Source: Bacteriovoracaceae bacterium UBA6200 (GTDB taxonomy: Bacteria; Bdellovibrionota; Bacteriovoracia; Bacteriovoracales; Bacteriovoracaceae). Taken from it: 64,000 nt of DNA. The DNA lies in NCBI GenBank assembly GCA_002422605.1, contig DISW01000001.1, positions 1-64,000 on the forward strand, in the 5' to 3' direction. The notes below the pieces were generated by a model. The model was not told the origin of the DNA. It searched no databases and was given only the letters and a program-made list of their open reading frames with translations. Positions 44,852-52,572 of this stretch are shown here, piece after piece (within the stretch, counting starts at the first letter, position 1; each line of letters opens with the position of its first letter). The position numbers and the translations under genes are program-made.

Positions 44852-46226
44852 AAACCAACAGCCACAGATAGATTTATTCACACCTATCTATGAAATCTTC
44901 CATGAGTTATGCGTCCTCCTTTTTGACCTTGGAAAGGAAGTCTTCAAGTGGGGCTGGATGAAGATTTTAAAGAAGAACCCACCCCTAGAACAAATTAACA
45001 GAAAGGCATTAAACGTGAGAACAACAACAGAAATTCAAGACGCATTAGGGATTGATACCAAAAATAGAAAAGAGTTTTTACTTAAGGAAGTGGACTTTCG
45101 ACGCCATAGCTTCATTGTTGGAGCATCTGGTTTCGGTAAGACAAATCTTATCAGTATCCTCCAGGAACACTCTTTACGTAAAGATAAACCGATTATCTTC
45201 TTTGACCCGAAAGGTGATATGGAAGCCTTAACTACATTTCAGAAGATTTGTGAGCAGTATAATAAGCCTTGTTATATCTTCTCTGAGCACTACAAAGACT
45301 CAATCTCGCTTAATCCACTTAGAGAGGGAACAGTAAACCAAGTCGTTGATCGTATCATGCGCTCGTTTGACTGGTCAGAGCCATATTACAGGGACGCTTC
45401 AAGAAGAAGTTTAACCAAGGCCCTTCAAAAACTGGAAAAGGATGGTGAAACCTTCACTCTTAAGAAGGTCTTTGATGAATTAGTACGCCTTGAAAGCAAA
45501 GAGAACATAGGTCTTATTGCTAAACTTGAGGCCATATTAGTTTCAGACTTTGGAAAGATTCTCAATGCTGAGGGGCCTGGTGCTTTAACTCTGTCAAAGA
45601 TTCGTGAGGAAAAGGCCTGTCTATATATTGGCCTATCGACACAAGGTTACGGTGAAACGGCTTCAGCAGTAGGAAAACTCTTCTTGGGTGAGCTTCTCTA
45701 TAATTCCTATAAGACTCTCGCTGTTGGAGAGAATAAAGGACTAGAAAATCCTATTAGCGTTTACTTTGATGAGTTTGGCTCACTGGTAACTCCTGAGTTC
45801 ATCGAACTTCAGAATAAGTGCCGTGGTGCTGGTATGGAGTTAACCCTTGCGGTTCAGACGGCATCTGATATTGATCGAGTAAATCCTGATCTTACCAGGC
45901 AAGTAATTGAGAATGCCGGAAATCTTTTTATTCTCAAACAACGACTACAGGAAGGCGCCTCCATTTTCTCTGAGGCCATCGGTACGGTAATCTCCAAGAA
46001 GCAAACCTTCAGAATAGAAAACGGTGAGCAGCAAAGGTCAGGAAGTGAGCGTGAAGTCCATGAGCTTATTGTCCATCCTGACATCATTAAGAATCTTGGA
46101 ATCGGCCAGTGTGTGCTTCTAAGGCAAGGGCCTACTCGGGTAAATCTCATCAATGTCAGAAATAGAAAGTGGGACAAGATCCGTAAAAAAGAACCAGTGA
46201 AACAGATCGCCCCATCACTCTTATGA
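44841..46226 (+). CDS. VirD4/TraD-type coupling ATPase (element 2)
   Basis: 461 residues from the ATG at 44841, chosen because the element 1 copy starts at the same point of the alignment (both lead into DLFTP). Walker A GASGFGKT, Walker B SVYFDEFGS, and a TraD-like C-terminal ATPase region are present. No transmembrane helices at the N-terminus. It should feed the relaxase-DNA complex into the T4SS channel. Confidence 0.88.
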   Translation: MKNKNQQPQIDLFTPIYEIFHELCVLLFDLGKEVFKWGWMKILKKNPPLEQINRKALNVRTTTEIQDALGIDTKNRKEFLLKEVDFRRHSFIVGASGFGKTNLISILQEHSLRKDKPIIFFDPKGDMEALTTFQKICEQYNKPCYIFSEHYKDSISLNPLREGTVNQVVDRIMRSFDWSEPYYRDASRRSLTKALQKLEKDGETFTLKKVFDELVRLESKENIGLIAKLEAILVSDFGKILNAEGPGALTLSKIREEKACLYIGLSTQGYGETASAVGKLFLGELLYNSYKTLAVGENKGLENPISVYFDEFGSLVTPEFIELQNKCRGAGMELTLAVQTASDIDRVNPDLTRQVIENAGNLFILKQRLQEGASIFSEAIGTVISKKQTFRIENGEQQRSGSEREVHELIVHPDIIKNLGIGQCVLLRQGPTRVNLINVRNRKWDKIRKKEPVKQIAPSLL

Positions 46227-46245
46227 AATTAAATAAGGAGGAAGC

Positions 46246-46974
46246 TTGGATATAAGAATGAACCTGAATAGCCTGCATTTGAATTACCTTACTCCACTTT
46301 TAAAGTGGAGGGTCATGGACTTGGAGTCATTAAGGAAGGAGTGTATCAGTGCCCCGAAATATAAAAGCTTTCATCGCATCATTAGAAATCTTGAGAAGAA
46401 GAAAATTTTGGAGGGATATAGAGACCCATATAGTCGCAAGAAATTTATCTACCTTAGCGCATTCGGAGAGGGCAGGTTGTCGCTTAAGGAAAACCCGACG
46501 GCATTATCAGGAGAGACTTTAATTCATGATCTCAAGGTTTCAGAGATTACGAGGTCTCTTTATGCTCAAGGCTTCGTTGATGATGTTGAGCTTGAACACC
46601 TGATTCACGATAAAAGAAACTTTAAGCTTACTTATAAGATCATTCCTGATGCCATCCTTCAACTCGAAAAGAAAGGTCACAAGTATCAGATCGCCTTTGA
46701 GTTAGAGCTTACAAGAAAGAGTAACCAGCGTCTCATTGAGAAGATGAAGCAATATGAGACAAGTAGCTTCTACCACTATGTGATGTACTTTTTCCCATCA
46801 GAAAACTTGATGGAAAAGTACATAGCTCAAGCGGAGGAGAAGATCGGGAAGGAGTACATGATCAAGTTTATGTTCTTTTATCATCCTCAATTGTCTTCTG
46901 GTCATCACAACCCAGAAGATATTAAGGGGATTTATCAAGGTAAGAAAATCACGCTTTCAGAAGTGTTGAAGTGA
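46246..46974 (+). CDS. Candidate relaxase: winged-helix plus PD-(D/E)XK-like protein (element 2)
   Basis: 242 residues from a TTG start five bases after AAGGAGG; the TTG start also matches the length of the element 1 copy up to the shared KWR motif. N-terminal winged helix, then IIPDAIL, FELELTRKS and a Tyr-containing helix, the same PD...ExE...RK pattern as at 10289. It follows the coupling protein and precedes the nested palindrome. It resembles replication-relaxation family proteins, so a DNA-nicking role is proposed but unproven. Confidence 0.55.
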   Translation: MDIRMNLNSLHLNYLTPLLKWRVMDLESLRKECISAPKYKSFHRIIRNLEKKKILEGYRDPYSRKKFIYLSAFGEGRLSLKENPTALSGETLIHDLKVSEITRSLYAQGFVDDVELEHLIHDKRNFKLTYKIIPDAILQLEKKGHKYQIAFELELTRKSNQRLIEKMKQYETSSFYHYVMYFFPSENLMEKYIAQAEEKIGKEYMIKFMFFYHPQLSSGHHNPEDIKGIYQGKKITLSEVLK

Positions 46975-47010
46975 AGTAGAAGTGATGATGAATGATGAGG
47001 ATAACTGTTT

Positions 47011-47146
47011 TTCCTTGCCCGTTAAATCTTTGAAATGAATCAGGAATCGCGCACTCCGAATGTGACTCCCCACCCCCAACGAGTATGAGTGTGTGGAGTC
47101 ACATTCTACGTGCGAGAGAGAGGTTAAAACCTTAACGGGCAAGGAA
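47011..47146. repeat. Nested inverted repeats, candidate oriT or operator of element 2
   Basis: Outer arms TTCCTTGCCCGTTAA (47011-47025) and TTAACGGGCAAGGAA (47132-47146) are perfect. A middle pair (47047-47054 with 47110-47117) has one mismatch. The inner stem is 47058-47073 with 47091-47106, 16 bases with one mismatch. Same place and nesting as 11096-11212 in element 1, but with unrelated arm sequences; both loops contain CAAC and ATGAGT. Confidence 0.6.
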
Positions 47147-47163
47147 TTAAAAGGAGGAAGACA

Positions 47164-47532
47164 ATGGAAAAAATACAAGAAGAGATAGTAAAAAAAAGGG
47201 GAAGGAAGCCCAAAAATCAAAAGAAGGAAGTGAGTGTTAATCAAGGACAGACTAAGTTTTTCATAGATTTGAGTAATGAAAAAGATAGTCTTGATTTGAT
47301 TTTTGGTCTTCTAAGGAAATGCAATGAAAAGGATTACGGTCGCGTAATCCTTTTTAAGGACATCTGTCTTTATTCTGTTGCAAAGCTCACAGATAAAGAC
47401 ATCGAAAAGATCCAAGAAATGAGCCTAGGGGAAATGGAGAAGGTGCAGAGACTTCTCGATGAACATAATAAGAAGATTGGCGCAAATATAAGCCTCGGTG
47501 AATTTTTGGTGAAGAAGCTTGGAATTAACTAA
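47164..47532 (+). CDS. Small basic AT-hook-like protein, probable relaxosome accessory (element 2)
   Basis: 122 residues beginning after AAGGAGG. AT-hook-like KKRGRKPKN at the N-terminus and a 95-residue domain conserved with 11260-11688, including KFFIDLSNEKD, the YGRVILFKD segment and SLGEFLVKKL. Located beside the candidate oriT. A terminator-like hairpin lies within its coding sequence at 47327. Confidence 0.55.
   Translation: MEKIQEEIVKKRGRKPKNQKKEVSVNQGQTKFFIDLSNEKDSLDLIFGLLRKCNEKDYGRVILFKDICLYSVAKLTDKDIEKIQEMSLGEMEKVQRLLDEHNKKIGANISLGEFLVKKLGIN
47327..47355 (+). terminator. Terminator-like hairpin inside a coding sequence
   Basis: AAAAGGATTACG (47327-47338) pairs perfectly with CGTAATCCTTTT (47343-47354) around a four-base loop and is followed by a T-run to 47355. 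It is a good intrinsic-terminator shape in the middle of the accessory gene and could reduce transcription into SSB, Xis-like and integrase genes. The stem is not present in element 1. Confidence 0.45.
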
Positions 47533-47545
47533 TCAAAAGGTACTC

Positions 47546-47857
47546 ATGAACAATCAAAGAGAAATAACTATCTATGGACGGTTGGGTAAAAATCCAGAGC
47601 TAGGTCAAACCAAAAAAGAGCGACCCTTCTGTACTTTTACGTTGGCCGAACAGATCGATAGTAGTGATACCCCTCGCTGGCACAATATCGTGATGTGGGA
47701 AAAAGAGTCCGAACATTGGGCCGAAGTTCTTAAAAAAGGGATGTCAGTTTTTGTGCGGGGCCGTGTAGCTGACAGGGAATTTAAGAATAAAAATGGAGAA
47801 ACGAAAAAATACAAAGAAGTAAATGCAGATTCAATTGGTTTCATTTCTGAGTTGTAG
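47546..47857 (+). CDS. Single-stranded DNA-binding protein (element 2)
   Basis: 103 residues from the ATG at 47546, after AAAAGG, which aligns with the element 1 SSB start; an earlier Met at 47519 overlaps the previous gene. OB-fold marks: ITIYGRLGKNP, RWHNIVMWEK and KGMSVFVRGRV. No acidic tail. Coats transferred or replicating single strands. Confidence 0.83.
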   Translation: MNNQREITIYGRLGKNPELGQTKKERPFCTFTLAEQIDSSDTPRWHNIVMWEKESEHWAEVLKKGMSVFVRGRVADREFKNKNGETKKYKEVNADSIGFISEL

Positions 47858-47873
47858 TTTAGGGAGAGCTTTG

Positions 47874-48131
47874 ATGGAAAAATCTATTCATGAAATTACA
47901 GACATTCATTCTCAAAAAGGTTACTATAATGGAGAGCATATTGATGCTCCACAATTCTTTGAAAACTTAATATGGTTATCTACAGAGGAGGCCGCTCGTT
48001 TACTTCGGAGGTCGTCCCATGCTTTGAGGCAGCTTGTTTATAAAGGCAAGATTCGTCCTCGAAAATATGGCGGCAGACTTTATTTCAAACGGAGTGAACT
48101 CAACGAATTGATTGAAACATCTTTTTATTAA
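47874..48131 (+). CDS. Excisionase-like HTH protein (element 2)
   Basis: 85 residues from the ATG at 47874, after GGGAGAG. The C-terminal half has LSTEEAARLLRRSSHALRQL, a basic wing (RKYGGRLYFK) and RSELNELIE, the MerR-like excisionase fold seen at 12004. Directly upstream of the integrase (10 bases). Confidence 0.75.
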   Translation: MEKSIHEITDIHSQKGYYNGEHIDAPQFFENLIWLSTEEAARLLRRSSHALRQLVYKGKIRPRKYGGRLYFKRSELNELIETSFY

Positions 48132-48141
48132 GGAGGTTTCA

Positions 48142-49287
48142 ATGGCAATTAGTGAGTATCAAAAAAACGGTAAAACCTTTTACAAGGTTTATGTCCAATG
48201 TCGGGGTAAGAAGCACAGGCAAATACGTCTGCAAAAACTTATCAAAGACATTGAGTCATTAGCGGTCGCAAGACGAGAAGAGAGACAATGGCTCCAAGAG
48301 CTTGCTCGGCAAGTTGAAAAACTTGAAGGGAAAGGGCTTTTATGGTCAGAAGTTTTATATCGATGGGAGTCTAGTGCTCTTTCAGGCAGTCTCGGTAAAA
48401 AGTTAAATCGCTTTACCGTGAAAGACCACATGAGCAGGTTGAAGCGTTACACCCAACCCTGGCTAGACCTTATTGCTTCTGATTTAAATAAAGCCGATGG
48501 TCGGAGAGTTTTGGCTTACGCTGAATCTCTTGGAGCTAAAAAAAGTTTACTAAATTCAATCAAGTCCTCCATTAACCTCATCTACGGATGGGGTGTGGAG
48601 GAAGGCTTGATAACTGGCAGCAACCTTTCTGGTAAAAGTCCTGTTTTTGGTCTTGGGCTGGAAGCCAAAGAAGAAAAGATCAAGCCAATACTCACCCTTA
48701 ATGAGGTTAGAAGGTTTCTTCTTGAGGCCAAGATTCAAAAGCACCCATGGTATCCCGTTTGGGCGTTTGCAGTTCTGACTGGAATGAGATCAGGAGAACT
48801 ACAGGCCCTTGAATGGGGAGACGTTGATGAGAAAAACGGCATTATTCGAGTATCGAAGTCTTTTAATAAAAGAATCAATACTACCAAGTGCCCCAAGAAT
48901 GGGACTTGGAGAAATGTCGATATCAGCTCTCAGCTTCAAGAGATCATTTCGGAACTGAAAAACGCTCGCCTCAATGCGAAGTATGTTTTGCCACAGCATC
49001 CAGAATGGAAGCATGGTGATGCAGGAAAAGTGCTCAGAATGTTTCTTGAGCGAATCGGCATTAATAAGGATGTGGTATTCCATACCCTGAGGGCCTGCTT
49101 TGCTACCCACTTACTTTCAACTGGTGTTGAGCCACTAAAAGTGATGAGGATGGGAGGCTGGAGTGATCTTAAGACATTTCAGATTTATCTGAGGATGTCT
49201 GGAGTGGATGTGAGGGGAGTCGCTGAAGGGCTTCAGGTTTTGCCAGAAAGTCGTGATCTTGATAAAGTTATACCGTTATTTCGGTAA
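48142..49287 (+). CDS. int: Tyrosine integrase of element 2
   Basis: 381 residues from the ATG at 48142, directly after an AAGGAGG site; the start matches the element 1 integrase. Active-site motifs: LTGMRSGEL, HTLRACFATHL, GGWSD in place of GH, and the nucleophile Tyr in FQIYLR. Clearly homologous to 12280-13434 in all regions, so the two elements may use similar attachment sites. Confidence 0.92.
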   Translation: MAISEYQKNGKTFYKVYVQCRGKKHRQIRLQKLIKDIESLAVARREERQWLQELARQVEKLEGKGLLWSEVLYRWESSALSGSLGKKLNRFTVKDHMSRLKRYTQPWLDLIASDLNKADGRRVLAYAESLGAKKSLLNSIKSSINLIYGWGVEEGLITGSNLSGKSPVFGLGLEAKEEKIKPILTLNEVRRFLLEAKIQKHPWYPVWAFAVLTGMRSGELQALEWGDVDEKNGIIRVSKSFNKRINTTKCPKNGTWRNVDISSQLQEIISELKNARLNAKYVLPQHPEWKHGDAGKVLRMFLERIGINKDVVFHTLRACFATHLLSTGVEPLKVMRMGGWSDLKTFQIYLRMSGVDVRGVAEGLQVLPESRDLDKVIPLFR

Positions 49288-49292
49288 TTATT

Positions 49293-49322
49293 TGAGGGTT
49301 TGGGGTAATTCCCAAATCCTCA
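49293..49322. terminator. Hairpin after the element 2 integrase
   Basis: TGAGGGTTTGGG (49293-49304) pairs with CCCAAATCCTCA (49311-49322) with one mismatch and a six-base loop, six bases after the integrase stop. No T-run. Same position as the stronger stem in element 1. Confidence 0.45.
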
Positions 49323-49397
49323 TAATATCAACAGGTTCCCCGCCTAAAAAGCCATGGTATTTTAAAGTTAAGCATACCAATAAGTGGGAGGAAAATT

Positions 49398-49574
49398 ATG
49401 AGCCAGCAAGAAGAAAAATCAGGCGTACAAAAATTGAGAGAAAGATATTACAGCATCAAAAATAATCTCAAGCCATCAAAGGAATTGATTGATGCTCTTA
49501 TCAAGAGTGGCAAGTTAAAGCAGCCTAAAGATAAAAAAGTGGCGAGACCCTATATGCCTGAAGCAGGAGCTTAA
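49398..49574 (+). CDS. Small antitoxin-like protein partnering the PIN-domain gene
   Basis: 58 residues from the ATG at 49398, after GGGAGGAAA. A polar, basic helical peptide (VQKLRERYYSIKNNLKPS), with no recognisable domain. Its stop TAA overlaps the ATG of the PIN-domain gene at 49574, so the two are translationally coupled. The small upstream partner of a PIN toxin is usually the antitoxin; the assignment is by arrangement. Confidence 0.55.
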   Translation: MSQQEEKSGVQKLRERYYSIKNNLKPSKELIDALIKSGKLKQPKDKKVARPYMPEAGA

Positions 49575-50302
49575 TGGAGTTAAAGATTTCCGATTTTGAA
49601 AAATCAGTAGAAAAATTTCCGGCCTTAAAACAGGGCTGTATTGTTGATACAAATGTTCTTTTCGCAGGTTCGTATCCACTTGATATTCACAATGATTGGG
49701 CAGATGAGGTTTTCAAAACCTTAAACCGTTTAGGTATTCCCGTTTACACGAACCTTAACGTTCGCTCAGAGTTTCTTGATTTGCACCGCAAAGTTTTAAT
49801 CCCTGAAGGCCTTGTTGGCTTTTATGAAGATTTCTCAGAATCTCTTGATGGGAAAATTTACGATGAGCTTAAATATCTCAAACGAAAAGCAAAGGCTGCG
49901 ACTGATGAAGAGCGCGCCTTTAAATTAAATGATTCAGACATAAAGAAATATATGGAGCTTTTTGGCCATGAGCCAGCTGGCGATGGGCCGAGTCCATGGA
50001 CAGTCTTTTGTCAGTCCTACTTTGCACCATACATAAACGGCATCTGGGAAGATGTTGTTCAAGACCTAAAAATCAATTTTCTTGGGACAAGGGAAATTGA
50101 GAGCAAAGAGTTTTTTGAAAAGCACCCTTCATGGGCAAATATGGTCGCCATACTAGGAGAGTCAGGCATTGGCTCCGCAGATGCGATGATTTTAAATCTT
50201 TATAAAGAATCAAGCTTCTCCCTTCTAATTACTGCCGATAAGGCTGTGAAGAATACGATGCTGAATAGTTCCTTTAGTGGGAAGTTTGTTTTGAGTCCTT
50301 GA
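49574..50302 (+). CDS. PIN-domain ribonuclease-like toxin
   Basis: 242 residues, longer than a simple VapC (about 135). PIN acidic residues appear in IVDTNVLFA (first Asp), VRSEFLDL and GSADAMIL...LLITADKAV (last Asp pair). PIN proteins cleave RNA. It is coupled to the small upstream gene and lies after the integrase, the slot that holds the AbiE pair in element 1. It may stabilise element 2 or give phage defence. Extra residues between 75 and 175 are unusual. Confidence 0.72.
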   Translation: MELKISDFEKSVEKFPALKQGCIVDTNVLFAGSYPLDIHNDWADEVFKTLNRLGIPVYTNLNVRSEFLDLHRKVLIPEGLVGFYEDFSESLDGKIYDELKYLKRKAKAATDEERAFKLNDSDIKKYMELFGHEPAGDGPSPWTVFCQSYFAPYINGIWEDVVQDLKINFLGTREIESKEFFEKHPSWANMVAILGESGIGSADAMILNLYKESSFSLLITADKAVKNTMLNSSFSGKFVLSP

Positions 50303-50315
50303 TTGGAGGTGTATT

Positions 50316-51017
50316 ATGAGTTTTTTTGACGATTTAGTTTCAGAACTCGAAAAGGTTTGTATTTTTAAGTTAGTCAAAGAGACACCTGCTGATCAATTTA
50401 TGGCGATACCATACACCAACATAAATACAATCTCTTTTGAAGAAGATGATGAGGATGATTCAACAGTCAATGTTTCTCAAATAACCTATAACCCACTTTA
50501 TCCATATCCAGCAATCTTACAAAGAGGTGGGAATGTTGTTACCTTAACTGAAGATTTTCTTTCAAATTACAAAAGCAGCATTATTCAAGGTGCTGTTGCT
50601 GCTATAAGTGAAGCTTTTATCGATGCTTCAAATAATCATTTTGGTGTTAACTTTCAAAATGGTAAGAACAATAATGATCTTGATAGGCAAATTTCTCAAC
50701 TTGATTTTTATTCACCGACCGAGGTTTGTGTGTTAGGTGGGCTTCATACGATACAGAGCCAAAAAGATATTTTTTTCAATTCAAAATTAAGTTGGATAAG
50801 AAGCAGCTATGTTCTACATCGGCACAATTATGATTTTGATAAGCCTGTAATCAGTTTTCCAAGGCGACCTGGGCAGAATCAGGTTCTTGTTTTTAACCTT
50901 GATAGTTCCCTTGTATATGCCTCCCCAAAGTTTTGGATTGATAATAAAAACCGACTAATATTTTCTTTTAAAGTCGGAAACACTTCACCAAATTGGATCG
51001 CAGGATATAATTTGTAA
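50316..51017 (+). CDS. Protein of unknown function, cargo of element 2
   Basis: 233 residues, soluble, no signal peptide, acidic region at about 42-49 (FEEDDEDDS). Starts after GGAGG, 13 bases downstream of the PIN gene, so possibly in the same operon. I do not recognise a family. It could be a third component of the toxin-antitoxin-like module or an unrelated cargo gene. Confidence 0.5.
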   Translation: MSFFDDLVSELEKVCIFKLVKETPADQFMAIPYTNINTISFEEDDEDDSTVNVSQITYNPLYPYPAILQRGGNVVTLTEDFLSNYKSSIIQGAVAAISEAFIDASNNHFGVNFQNGKNNNDLDRQISQLDFYSPTEVCVLGGLHTIQSQKDIFFNSKLSWIRSSYVLHRHNYDFDKPVISFPRRPGQNQVLVFNLDSSLVYASPKFWIDNKNRLIFSFKVGNTSPNWIAGYNL

Positions 51018-51119
51018 AAGTCTCTCTATATCTCTGTAGTTCGCTAATATTGGCTAAACAATTTATTAAATCACCGAAATCTATAAGGCGGGGTCAAATC
51101 CACCAAATTTCTAATAAAG

Positions 51120-51145
51120 AAGCCGACCATCAGTCGGCTTTTTTT
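51120..51145 (+). terminator. Rho-independent terminator
   Basis: AAGCCGAC (51120-51127) and GTCGGCTT (51133-51140) form a perfect stem with a five-base loop, followed by a T-run to 51145. It ends the cargo operon of element 2. Confidence 0.85.
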
Positions 51146-51276
51146 ATGCTCATAAGGTAACACTGCGAAATCAATATTCTAAGTCCTGCATGAATAAACT
51201 TCATGGGGGGATTTTATAAAATTCGGGAGGCCGTACACTGAAAGAAACCATTTAATCTACGAAAGAAGGATGAACG

Positions 51277-51660
51277 ATGAAAAAGACACTACTTGGATTA
51301 TGCTTCTCTTTAATCGCAACCTCTGTTTTAGCAAACACTCCCATGTTGAAGGATTTGAATCTGGGGTCTTTTGAAGGAAAGCACATTATTTCTAAGTGCA
51401 GTCTAACATTGGAACAAAATTCGGAAGGTGAAATTGTAGCTACGTTTCGTAAGGGTGGACTTGTTTATAGATCCCGGCCAAGAAATCCTGATTTGCCTAT
51501 TATGGTAAGCAGTAATAATCAAGTATGGTTTAACTTCACTATCGAAGGCATGACTCATGTGAATTTAATGTTTAATAATGAATACGATCTCAGGCCTACT
51601 TCTTATGTTGTATTGGAAGGTAGAGATAACAGGATCTATAGTTGTAAGAATTTAGAGTAG
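51277..51660 (+). CDS. Small exported protein of unknown function
   Basis: 127 residues with signal peptide MKKTLLGLCFSLIATSVLA and a beta-rich mature part with Cys at CSLTL and YSCKNLE, which may form a disulfide. Starts after GAAGGA. No family recognised. Confidence 0.6.
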   Translation: MKKTLLGLCFSLIATSVLANTPMLKDLNLGSFEGKHIISKCSLTLEQNSEGEIVATFRKGGLVYRSRPRNPDLPIMVSSNNQVWFNFTIEGMTHVNLMFNNEYDLRPTSYVVLEGRDNRIYSCKNLE

Positions 51661-51700
51661 TAAGATAGTTATTAGGTTTCAATATGGGCAAGTATTATCC

Positions 51701-51990
51701 ATGCTTCCAATCAAAGATAAGATTTTAGCCCATGAGTCCGGTCATTACCTCTATGAGAAGCTATCTACGGAAGAGAAACTTGAATTTATGGCGGCATCCG
51801 GCTGGACTAAGGCCATTGTCAATCGGGCTGAGAAGTATGTCCCGCCAAAGAATTTGATCAAGGAGGATTCATCTGTTTCTCAAGATGAGGTTATGCCAAT
51901 CATCTTGAGTTGTATTTGAATGACAAAGCTACATTGCGAACAAAAAATCTTAAAGTTTATGAACTGTTTGAGAAGAGGGTTAAAAAATGA
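51701..51990 (+). pseudogene. Frameshifted HExxH metallopeptidase-like remnant
   Basis: The frame from 51701 has LAHESGHYLYEKL, a zinc-protease HExxH motif, and runs to SVSQDEV, where it shifts. A base change at about 51886 (one G too few in GATGAGG) moves the reading to the next frame, which continues sensibly as GYANHLELYLNDKATL...FEKRVKK and stops at 51990. The N-terminus also seems to be missing, so it is a decayed gene, and its stop overlaps the ATG of the next. Confidence 0.5.
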
Positions 51991-52428
51991 AATTCATACC
52001 AGTGTTCTGTTGTTAATCCTAGTCTCCTGCACTTCTGCAAATCAGCCTAGTAATAAGACAATTAGCGAATTCGTTCGAATGAATGAAATTTGGCAAAAAA
52101 GGCTTTCCAAGGATGAGGTCGTTAATTATTTGGGCCCATATTTTAAAGAAATCGAAGAGGGTATTTCATAAAATTATGATCATACTGACTTTGCGAAAAT
52201 GACGTTCTTCTTTGACAAGAATAAGAAACTCATCGACTAGTTTGCCATAGTAGGCCATTCGGATCTGAGTGCTTTTAAAAATGGCATACCTTGTAAATGG
52301 ACTGAAAAGAAAACCAACTCAAGGAGGCCCATGTCGTTAAGACTATTGAATCCGGAGAATGTCCTGAGCAGCACGTAAAGTATTTTTTCAGGCAGGATCT
52401 GGTTCTTTATGAGATCAGATGGTACTAG
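51987..52428 (+). pseudogene. Decayed lipoprotein gene
   Basis: ATG at 51987 starts MKFIPV, then a shift leads to a lipobox-like LLILVSCTSANQ in another frame. Reading on, the same frame meets TAA at 52169 and TAG at 52238 but still reads sensibly (FAKMTFFFDKNKKLI, AFKNGIPCKWTEK), and a further shift gives a last stretch with ESGECPEQHVKYFF ending at 52428. Two frameshifts and two stops show loss of function. Confidence 0.5.
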
Positions 52429-52505
52429 CGAATGTCCTAAAATGACTGGACCCCGCTTTAGGTTCCCTTGATTCTTCTTATCTAGCTAAATACTTTTATA
52501 TTTCT

Positions 52506-52523
52506 ACTTCCGCCGGCGGAAGT
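52506..52523. promoter_or_regulatory. Perfect 18-bp palindrome
   Basis: ACTTCCGCC/GGCGGAAGT is a perfect inverted repeat without a spacer, 50 bases upstream of the VOC gene at 52573 and distinctly G+C-rich in A+T-rich surroundings. It may be an operator. The left homologue has no such site. Confidence 0.4.
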
Positions 52524-52572
52524 GATTAAGGGCCTTATTTATAAAATCTAAATAACGGTTATAATCCTATTT

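Larger units (their letters stand above)
36162..51145 (+). mobile_element. Integrative-conjugative element 2 with toxin-antitoxin-like cargo
   Basis: The plus-strand series from the zinc-ribbon gene (36216) to the integrase (49287) repeats element 1 gene for gene. An antitoxin-like ORF, a PIN-domain gene and an unknown gene follow, up to a terminator at 51120-51145. The edges are approximate: I took the sigma-54 promoter on the left and the terminator on the right. No flanking direct repeats were found by eye. Pseudogenes to the right and a VOC homologue on each side mark the surrounding DNA. Confidence 0.75.

Noticed and set aside
51080..51110. Stretch resembling a tRNA T-arm (GGGGTCAAATCC), possible attachment remnant
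   Set aside because: The stem does not pair as a T-arm and no other tRNA parts are nearby, so it is probably chance.
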